The notes beneath the pieces are model-generated. The model saw nothing but the letters and a program-made list of their open reading frames with translations, had not been told where the DNA came from and did no database searches. A stretch of 64,000 nt of DNA from a bacterium. GTDB taxonomy: Bacteria > Elusimicrobiota > Elusimicrobia > Elusimicrobiales > UBA9959. The position numbers and the translations under genes were made by a program. The DNA lies in assembly GCA_021786295.1 (NCBI GenBank), contig JAJYNO010000026.1, positions 124,001 through 188,000 on the forward strand, read 5' to 3'. Every line of letters starts with the position of its first letter. Positions within the stretch are counted from its first letter, which is position 1. Below, one piece after another: positions 57,815 through 64,000 of the stretch.

Positions 57815-59053
57815 ATGAGGATCGTCAGCTTCTTCGGAATGTTCGTCATGCTAGGCATAGCCTGGCTCTTCAGCAGGAACAAGAAAGCCATAAACTACAA
57901 GGCGGTCGCGGCGGGGACCCTGCTGCAGATAATACTCGCCGCCCTGATCATGAAGGTGCCGGCCGGCCAGCGTTTCTTCATGTTCCTCAACGACGTCATC
58001 GTCAAGCTCCTCTCGTTCACCAACGAGGGCTCCAAGTTCGTCTTCGGCGGGCTGATGAACACTTCCTCCGTCGGCTTCATCTTCGCCGTGCAGGTTCTGC
58101 CGACGATAATTTTCTTCTCGTCGCTGATGGGCGTCCTTTATTACCTGGGCATCATGCAGAAGATAGTGATGGCCTTCGCCTGGGTGATGACGCGCTTCAT
58201 GAACTCCTCCGGGGCCGAGTCGCTGGTGGCCAGCGCCAACATCTTCGTCGGCCAGACCGAGGCGCCCCTGGCGATACGCCCGTACATGGCCTCGCTGACC
58301 GAGTCGGAGCTCTTCGTGGTGATGACGGCCGGCATGGGGACCCTCGCCGGCGGCGTGATGGGTTCCTACACCGGCATGCTGCTGCCCTACGTTCCGGGCA
58401 TCGGCGGGCACCTGCTGGCGGCCTGCATCATGTCATCGGTCGGCTCGCTCGTGATAGCCAAGATCATCGTCCCGGAGACGGACGACCCGGTCACGCGCGG
58501 CAAGCTGGACATGAAGCTGGAGCTGCCGGACAAGAACGTGATAGACGCGGCGGCCAACGGCGCCACCACCGGCATGCAGATGGCGCTGAACGTCGGAGCC
58601 TGCCTGCTGGCCTTCATGGCGCTGCTGGCGATGCTGAACTTCATCGTCGGGCACCTTGGCGCTCTGGCCGGCCACCCGTCGCTGTCGCTGGAGAAGATCT
58701 TCGGCTGGGTCTTCACCCCGATAGCCTGGCTGACGGGCGTGCCGCTGAAGGAGGCCCCGCAGATAGGCACGTGGATAGGCCAGAAGACCGTGCTCAACGA
58801 GTTCGTCGCCTACTTCAGCATGGCGGACTTCCTGAAGGCCAACCCGGCGGCTATCAGCCAGCGCTCGCTGATCATAGCGGCGCACGCGCTGGCCGGCTTC
58901 TCCAATTTCCTGTCGATAGCCATACAGATAGGCGGCCTGGGCGCGCTGGCCCCGGAGCGCCGCCACGAGATAGCCCGGCTGGGGCTCTACGCCGTGCTGG
59001 CGGGGTCGCTGGCCTGTTTCATGAGCGCGGCCATAACCGGCTTCCTGATCTGA
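57815..59053 (+). CDS. nupC: NupC-family nucleoside transporter (concentrative)
   Basis: The 412-aa CNT-family protein has about ten membrane segments and the family motifs GVLYYLGIMQKIV, GQTEAPLAIRPY (substrate-binding QTEA), SVGSLVIAKIIVPETD, NVGACLLAFMALLAMLN and LNEFVAYFSM, with SNFLSIAIQIGGLGALAPERR near the end. It imports nucleosides by Na+ or H+ symport across the inner membrane. AAGGAG 5 nt upstream supports the start. The DeoB-like enzyme at 47265 would use such nucleosides. It is followed after 27 nt by the glycosyltransferase. Confidence 0.95.
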   Translation: MRIVSFFGMFVMLGIAWLFSRNKKAINYKAVAAGTLLQIILAALIMKVPAGQRFFMFLNDVIVKLLSFTNEGSKFVFGGLMNTSSVGFIFAVQVLPTIIFFSSLMGVLYYLGIMQKIVMAFAWVMTRFMNSSGAESLVASANIFVGQTEAPLAIRPYMASLTESELFVVMTAGMGTLAGGVMGSYTGMLLPYVPGIGGHLLAACIMSSVGSLVIAKIIVPETDDPVTRGKLDMKLELPDKNVIDAAANGATTGMQMALNVGACLLAFMALLAMLNFIVGHLGALAGHPSLSLEKIFGWVFTPIAWLTGVPLKEAPQIGTWIGQKTVLNEFVAYFSMADFLKANPAAISQRSLIIAAHALAGFSNFLSIAIQIGGLGALAPERRHEIARLGLYAVLAGSLACFMSAAITGFLI

Positions 59054-59080
59054 CCAGGACCTCCGCCTGACCTGCGCGAC

Positions 59081-60292
59081 ATGGGCCTTAAGCTGCTTAT
59101 AAACTCGCTCTACCGCGGCGGCGCCGAAAAGCAGTTCGCGGCCCTGGCGGGGCGGCTGCCGCACGACGCGCTGATACTGCTGGAGGACGAGGTCTCGCAG
59201 CCGGTGGCGGAGCGGCCAGTAACCCTTTCCTCGCACAAGGCCTCAGCCTCTTCCGTCCTCAAGACCGCCGCCATACCCCTCTACGCCGGACGCCTGGCCG
59301 CCATGACCGGGCCGGGCGACACCGTGCTCTCCTTCATGGAGAGGGCGAACATCGTCAACGTGCTGGGCGCGGCCCGCTCCGGCCACCGCGCCGTGATCTG
59401 CGAGCGCACCAGCCCTTCCGGAGAGTTCTCCGGGCTGCGCGGGGCCCTGATGCGCCCGCTGATACGCCGCTATTACCCGCGCGCCTCGCTGGTGGTGGCC
59501 AACTCCGAGGGGGCCGGGCGGGACCTGGCGGAGAACTTCGCCGTTCCGAAGGAGAAGCTGCGCGTCGTCCACAACGGCTGCGACACCGCGGCCATAGCCC
59601 GGCAGGCGGCGGCGCCGCTGCCGGAAGGCTGGGCCGGGGTCTTCGAAAGGCCGGTGATAGTTACCGGCGGCAGGCTGACCGCCGCCAAAGGCCACTGGCA
59701 CCTGCTGCGCATCTTCGGGGAGTTTAAAAAAAGCGTGCCCGGCGGGGCTCTGCTCTTCCTCGGGGAGGGAGAGCTTGAATCTTACCTGCTGGCGGTCTGC
59801 TCCGCTCTCGGCCTGAAGGCCTTCCGCGGGCCCGGCCTCCCCCCGCCCGACGCGGACGTCTATTTCGCCGGCTACCGGCCGAACCCCTATCCGTTCATCG
59901 CCCGCGCCCGGCTGTTCGCCTTCACCTCGCTGTGGGAGGGATTCCCCAACGCGCTGCTGGAAGCCATGGCGGCGGGCGCGCCAGTGCTGGCCGCCGACTG
60001 CGAGTCGGGCCCCAGGGAGATCCTGGCGCCGGGCTCCGCGCCCGGGCCGGCTTCGGCCTCTCCCGTGGAGACGGACTTCGGGATACTCATGCCCCGGCTG
60101 TCCGGCCGGCGTCTGCCGGCGGGGGTCCCGCCGGAGCCGGCGGAGGCGGCCTGGGCCGCGAAGATGGCGGAGATGGCCCTGGCCCCGGCCGCCCTCAGGA
60201 TCTACGCGCGCGCGGGACTGCGCAGGGCGGCCGATTTCGAGCTGTCCGCCTCGGCGGCGCGCTGGCGCGACCTGCTGGGCCTCACCACATGA
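59081..60292 (+). CDS. Glycosyltransferase family 4 (GT-B) protein
   Basis: The 403-aa GT-B enzyme has the N-terminal motif NSLYRGGAEKQFAALA, the linker VHNGCDTAAIARQ, the nucleotide-sugar site VTGGRLTAAKGHWHLLRIFGEF and the family acceptor motif FTSLWEGFPNALLEAMAAGAPVLAADCESGPREI (E-x7-E). It transfers a sugar from a nucleotide donor to an unknown acceptor, probably a surface glycan. It lies 27 nt after nupC without a Shine-Dalgarno sequence. Its last 11 nt overlap the convergent PorV-like gene. Confidence 0.92.
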   Translation: MGLKLLINSLYRGGAEKQFAALAGRLPHDALILLEDEVSQPVAERPVTLSSHKASASSVLKTAAIPLYAGRLAAMTGPGDTVLSFMERANIVNVLGAARSGHRAVICERTSPSGEFSGLRGALMRPLIRRYYPRASLVVANSEGAGRDLAENFAVPKEKLRVVHNGCDTAAIARQAAAPLPEGWAGVFERPVIVTGGRLTAAKGHWHLLRIFGEFKKSVPGGALLFLGEGELESYLLAVCSALGLKAFRGPGLPPPDADVYFAGYRPNPYPFIARARLFAFTSLWEGFPNALLEAMAAGAPVLAADCESGPREILAPGSAPGPASASPVETDFGILMPRLSGRRLPAGVPPEPAEAAWAAKMAEMALAPAALRIYARAGLRRAADFELSASAARWRDLLGLTT

Positions 60293-61313
60293 AGTAGACG
60301 TCTCCGGACTGCGTCCCCTTCCCCTGTTTTTCCCCGTTACCGGAGGAGCGCTCCGGCTTGGGCCTCGGCGGCGGCAGCCCGTAATAGGAGCCCCTGGAGA
60401 GCTCCGCCGGGCGCTCGGCGCCGAAACGGACGGAAAGCGTCACGCGATGGGTATCGCCCAGTTCGCCGTACGGAGCGTAGGCGTAATCCAGCCGGAAAGC
60501 CCCGCCAGACACGCCCGCTCCGGCGGTGACCCCGCTCCCGGCGTAGGAGCTGCGCCCGGTCTTGTAGCCGGCCCTCAGCAAGAAGTACTCCCCGGGCCCG
60601 GTATTGAGCCTAACCTCCGCCCCCACGGCGGCCGTCGCGTCCGAGGAGCCCGCCTTCACCGCCTCCGCAGCCAGAGTATAGTTGTCCAGGTACGTATACG
60701 ATATCCCCCCGCGCAGCACGCGCGGCAGGTCGAAACCTGCGCTCCCGAGCTTCAGGGGCGAGCCGTAGTTGGCGGCGGCCGCCCCGATACGCCAGTCGCC
60801 GATGCGCTTGAGCAGGCCCGCGTCCCCGGCCAGGGCGGAAGCCCTGTAGCCAGCGGCCTGCTGCGAAAGCTCCTTGAGGGCGGCGGCGCCGTAGAACCCG
60901 TCCCCGAGATCCGCCGAGACGCCCGCCGAGACGGCGGCCTCCAGAGCGCTGAAGGAGCCGTCAGGGGCCCCGCCGGCGTCGTAGCGGGGCATGCTGCCGC
61001 TCAGCAGCGCGTTCACCCCGGCGAAAGCGGTGAGGGAGGGGCCCAGCGGCTGCGCGTAGGCCAGCAGTTCGTTGCGTATGCCTTCGAGCCACTCGGTATG
61101 CCCGAGCAGCAGCTCCTTCCTGTCCAGCAGGGCGGTGCCGGCGGGATTGTAGAAAACGCTGAGCGCGTCGTCGCCGAGCGCCGAATAAGCCCCGGACATG
61201 GCCGCGCCGCGGGCGCCCGCGTCCACCTTCAGGAAAGGCATGGCGTCCCCGGCCGGCCCGGCCTTTGCGGCCGGCGCGTAGAGGAGCAGCATGAGGACCG
61301 CGAGTCTTTTCAT
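60282..61313 (-). CDS. PorV/PorQ-family (UPF0164) outer-membrane protein, copy 3
   Basis: The 343-aa protein has signal peptide MKRLAVLMLLLYAPAAKA. The family opening follows: AMPFLKVDAGARGAAMSGAYSALGDDALSVFYNPAGTALL. The barrel part ends YAYAPYGELGDTHRVTLSVRFG and is followed by a Pro/Lys/Gly-rich tail ending DVYFMW. Its ATG lies 1 nt after the stop of the papain-family protease (TGATATG), so the two are translationally coupled. The pairing of a sorting-type cargo with a PorV-like protein is repeated in the central surface cluster. Confidence 0.87.
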   Translation of the reverse strand: MKRLAVLMLLLYAPAAKAGPAGDAMPFLKVDAGARGAAMSGAYSALGDDALSVFYNPAGTALLDRKELLLGHTEWLEGIRNELLAYAQPLGPSLTAFAGVNALLSGSMPRYDAGGAPDGSFSALEAAVSAGVSADLGDGFYGAAALKELSQQAAGYRASALAGDAGLLKRIGDWRIGAAAANYGSPLKLGSAGFDLPRVLRGGISYTYLDNYTLAAEAVKAGSSDATAAVGAEVRLNTGPGEYFLLRAGYKTGRSSYAGSGVTAGAGVSGGAFRLDYAYAPYGELGDTHRVTLSVRFGAERPAELSRGSYYGLPPPRPKPERSSGNGEKQGKGTQSGDVYFMW

Positions 61314-61314
61314 A

Positions 61315-64000
61315 TCACCAGACTATGAAGAACTTCCCTTTCGCTTTGCCGTAATTGTCGGTACGCGCCAGGTAGATATAGAGCCCGCTGGCGGCCTTGG
61401 CCCCGCGCGAATCCTTGCCGTCCCAGGACGCCACGTTCATGTCGTCTATCCCGTCTCCCCTGGAGAGGGTGCGCACCAGCTCTCCGGCCTCGTTGTAGAT
61501 GTAGACGCGCGCGTTGACGGCGTCCACCGGGATGTTGGAGATATAGAAGCGGTAGGGCGCGGAGCGGAAATCGCAGGGATTGGGATACCCCTTCAGCGAG
61601 GACATATCCTGGTAGGCCCCTCCGGCGGCCCTCACGGAGTAGACGGAGAAATGCGAGACCTGAGCGGTGAGGGTGTTGGCGACGGTATCCCGCGTCACGG
61701 ACTGCAGCGGCGTCCATTTGCCCAGCGCCGGGTCCAGGTAGTAGAGCCAGGCCTGCGTCTCCGGGATCAGGTCCATGTCTATGCGCCCGTCGTTGTCTGC
61801 GTCGGGGTAGCTCAGGGTTATCGTCACCGGCTTAGGGAAAGAGGTGACGGCGTTGCCCGAGCCGTCCGTGGCGGTGAACTGCCGCGTCAGGTCCTTGGAG
61901 TAGATCTTGCGCGAGTCCGGGGAGGCGGCGTCGGCCGAGGCGTAGACGGAGGACGGCACGGTGGAGATCCGCACGTAGAGCGCGCCGGAGGCCTCGCCGG
62001 GCGGTATCAGGACGGAGTCCCCGTCGCTGTTCGAGACGGAGCCGCCGGCGGTCCCGGAGACGGACTGGTCTATGGCGAACGAGGCTCCGGAAGTGATCTG
62101 AGCCCCCCTGTTGCCGGCCGCGTCGACGGCGGCGAAGGCGAGCGTGGCCGTGCCGGTGGAATAATAGGTCTCGATATAGCCGTCGGCCCGCCAGCTGAGG
62201 GCGCCGAGCTGGGTAAGGGTCAGCGGGGCCGTCTCCCCGTCCGGCGCCAGGAAGGAGAGCGAGGGCGCGCCTGCCAGAGCCCCGGCCTCGGTCACGTTCA
62301 GCGTGGCCGAGAAGGGCCCGTTGCCCACCGTGCCCGTAATGGAGACGGAAGCGGTGGGGCTGGTCACGTCCACGGTCTGGCCGTTGGAGACCGCGACGTT
62401 GGAATAGATCCCGTTGTTATTCTTGGCCCTGACCGCGAAGTAATAGGTCTTACCCTCCGTCAGCGCGGAGGCCGAGTTCCAGGTGACCGCGTAAGCCGAA
62501 GGGCCGAGGGAGGTCCAGCCCTGCACGTCGACAGTGCCAGGCGCGGTGCCTATGGCGTACTGATAGTCCGTCACGCTGCCGCCGTAGAAGTAAGACGCCC
62601 CCCAGTTGGCGGAAAGCGCGCGCAGCGAGGAGACGTAGGCGACGTCGGCGCCGGTCCCGTCGTAGACGTACGGGATGTCGGTAGGCTGGTTGACGTCCAC
62701 GGTCTGGCCGTTGGACCAGGCCGGGGTCGAGTAGAGCCCTACGCCGTTGACCGCCTTGACGCCGAAATAATAGGTCTGGCCGTTGGCGAGGCTCAGGCCG
62801 CCGCGCGTGACGGAAAGGGCCGAGCCGTTGCTGACCCATCCCCCGGTGACGCTGGTATCCCCGACGGAGGTGCCGATGGCGTAGTAATAGGCCGCCACGC
62901 CCGATTCCGGATCGCTGGAGGCGGTCCAGTTGGCCGAAAGCGAGGTGGTGGAGCCGGTGACCGAGATGTCGGCCCCGAGCCCGTCGTTGACCGCGGCTAC
63001 GGTCGTCGGCGGCGTGGAATCGTCGTCCGTGTAGACCTTCAGGCAGACGTTGGCATGGGAGTAGTTGTCGCCGCTATAGCTCGGGTCGAGGGTCGTCAAA
63101 TCCGTCCAGTTAGTCCCGTCATTGCTGTAATAGCTCTGCCCCGGTGAAGCGGTCGCCGAATTGCTGTAGTTGTAGGGAGTATGCAGATCGGTGGTCGGCA
63201 TCTCCACGGCTATGGGATATTTGTAGGAAGGATCGGTGAGCTTCACCGCCACGGAGAACCTCTGCCCGGAGGCCACCGGCACAGCGGGGATAGCGACGGT
63301 ATGGTAGCCGAGCATGGCGAAGCCGCCGCTGCCGCTGTAGGCCAGCGTGCCGCTGCGCGGGCTGCCGGAGGCGACCCCGGTATAGACGTAGATCTCGTAA
63401 CTGACGTTGACGTCCGTGGTGTAGAAACCCGCGGCTTTTATGTTCCCGGCCGAAGAGGCGGTGAAGATGTTAGACATCCACTCATAAGCGGAGTCCGTAC
63501 CGGTAGCGTCCCCGTTGCCCATGTCGTAGGTATAGCCGAGCCGGTCGTACTGGTACACCGTGGTGTAATTAGAGGTCGCCTGGGCCACGTCGAAGACCGA
63601 GGTCTCCCCGCCGAGCGAGGTGTCGTAATAGGAAATGTAGAAATAGCCTCCGTTGCCCCAGGCGTTCCCCCAGCTGTTCCTGGCCAGGAAGGCGCCGTTG
63701 CCCGGCGCGGCGGGAGAGAAATTAGAGGCGGCGTAACTGTCGTCCCAGCCCACCAGCGCGACGGCATGCCCGCCGCAATTGGAGGAGTGGCACGAACAGC
63801 TCCCTCCGGAACCGTAAGGGCCGCTGCAATAACTGTCGTAATAGGCCGCGTTCCCGGAATTGTAAGCGGCGTCGTCCCAGTAGAGGCTGGCGTAGGCGGC
63901 GCCGTAGCCGCTTACCGCAGCTTTCACGTTGTCCCTGAAGGCCGTTTCCCCGGGCGAGGCCTCTATAGGCAGCCAGAAAACATCCTGCAGATGCTTGCGG
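61315..64000 (-). CDS. Papain-family (C1A) surface protease with Fn3 repeats and sorting-type C-terminus, 5' partial
   Basis: The frame stays open to the window edge, so the N-terminus and catalytic Cys lie outside; about 895 codons are visible. The catalytic His is in GGHAVALVGWDD and the Asn in ARNSWGNAWGNGGYFYISYYD. A jelly-roll/lectin-like domain follows (IKAAGFYTTDVNVSYEIYVYTG), then about three Fn3 domains, a ZU5-like region and a C-terminus YPNPCDFRSAPYRFYISNIP...NEAGELVRTLSRGDG...SGLYIYLARTDNYGKAKGKFFIVW, the FlgD-like sorting-type domain. It is predicted to be secreted or surface-bound. The coupled PorV-like gene lies directly downstream. Confidence 0.88.
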   Translation of the reverse strand, partial: RKHLQDVFWLPIEASPGETAFRDNVKAAVSGYGAAYASLYWDDAAYNSGNAAYYDSYCSGPYGSGGSCSCHSSNCGGHAVALVGWDDSYAASNFSPAAPGNGAFLARNSWGNAWGNGGYFYISYYDTSLGGETSVFDVAQATSNYTTVYQYDRLGYTYDMGNGDATGTDSAYEWMSNIFTASSAGNIKAAGFYTTDVNVSYEIYVYTGVASGSPRSGTLAYSGSGGFAMLGYHTVAIPAVPVASGQRFSVAVKLTDPSYKYPIAVEMPTTDLHTPYNYSNSATASPGQSYYSNDGTNWTDLTTLDPSYSGDNYSHANVCLKVYTDDDSTPPTTVAAVNDGLGADISVTGSTTSLSANWTASSDPESGVAAYYYAIGTSVGDTSVTGGWVSNGSALSVTRGGLSLANGQTYYFGVKAVNGVGLYSTPAWSNGQTVDVNQPTDIPYVYDGTGADVAYVSSLRALSANWGASYFYGGSVTDYQYAIGTAPGTVDVQGWTSLGPSAYAVTWNSASALTEGKTYYFAVRAKNNNGIYSNVAVSNGQTVDVTSPTASVSITGTVGNGPFSATLNVTEAGALAGAPSLSFLAPDGETAPLTLTQLGALSWRADGYIETYYSTGTATLAFAAVDAAGNRGAQITSGASFAIDQSVSGTAGGSVSNSDGDSVLIPPGEASGALYVRISTVPSSVYASADAASPDSRKIYSKDLTRQFTATDGSGNAVTSFPKPVTITLSYPDADNDGRIDMDLIPETQAWLYYLDPALGKWTPLQSVTRDTVANTLTAQVSHFSVYSVRAAGGAYQDMSSLKGYPNPCDFRSAPYRFYISNIPVDAVNARVYIYNEAGELVRTLSRGDGIDDMNVASWDGKDSRGAKAASGLYIYLARTDNYGKAKGKFFIVW

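Noticed and set aside
17396-64000. A complete type IX secretion system
   Set aside because: Only PorV-like proteins and sorting-type C-termini are seen; no SprA, PorK-N or PorU gene is recognisable here.

Overview
The window is a GC-rich chromosomal segment from a Gram-negative, diderm bacterium. It encodes outer-membrane barrels, PorV-family proteins, OmpA/MotB peptidoglycan-binding proteins, a lipoprotein ApbE and many exported proteins. PorV-family proteins, giant Fn3/Kelch/YadA-head surface proteins with FlgD-like C-terminal domains, an exported AmmeMemoRadiSam set and a type I pullulanase together recall Elusimicrobiota; this assignment is inference from gene content. There are no rRNA or tRNA genes, insertion sequences, phage genes or CRISPR arrays. 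Genes are packed tightly, no gap exceeds about 200 nt, and many neighbours are joined by 4-nt stop/start overlaps.

Layout. 1-11 kb: a 5'-truncated hybrid histidine kinase, a TauE/SafE exporter, PgeF, a GNAT/DUF2156 pair, an M14 carboxypeptidase, a three-gene redox module (NapH-like polyferredoxin, small Cys4 protein, DsbD_2/CcdA-like membrane protein) and a membrane spermidine-synthase-like protein. 11-18.5 kb (minus): a PorV-like protein, then ispA, dxs, a LOG-family protein and an AmmeMemoRadiSam pair (radical SAM enzyme and a fused MEMO1-AMMECR1 protein), both with N-terminal export-like segments.

18.6-23.2 kb (plus) is the most striking part. A compact operon encodes a FliF(RBM3+TM)-FliG(M+C) fusion, a MotA-type channel, two tandem MotB-type proteins that both keep the proton-carrying Asp, and a periplasmic TPR protein. 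No export apparatus, FliM/FliN, rod, hook or filament gene is present here. It reads as a reduced, non-flagellar rotary or force-transducing machine.

42.8-23.2 kb (minus) converges on that operon. It is a roughly 20-kb, seven-gene surface cluster: an Fn3/FlgD-like protein, a CARDB/PrcB-like protein, a FecR-domain protein, a PorV-like protein, a 1893-aa YadA-head/C1q adhesin, a 1524-aa Kelch/Fn3/FlgD-like protein and a beta-barrel outer-membrane protein. A working hypothesis is that the motor-like operon energises or moves this surface machinery, as in gliding or adhesin-transport systems.

42.8-64 kb holds mostly metabolic and envelope genes: LUD protein, pullulanase, a DUF4015 glycosidase-like protein, a DeoB-like phosphomutase, a two-CxxC thioredoxin-fold protein, RluA, an MFS transporter, M18 aminopeptidase, a half-length asparaginase, ApbE, a FlgO/CsgG-VWA protein, a NagZ-like GH3, NupC and a glycosyltransferase. 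The last two genes are a third PorV-like protein and, one base upstream, a papain-family protease with a sorting-type C-terminus that runs off the window.

Several start codons sit 8-9 nt behind a TATAAT-like hexamer with no Shine-Dalgarno sequence, which suggests leaderless mRNAs. Other genes have good GGAGG sites, and these were used to correct several starts.
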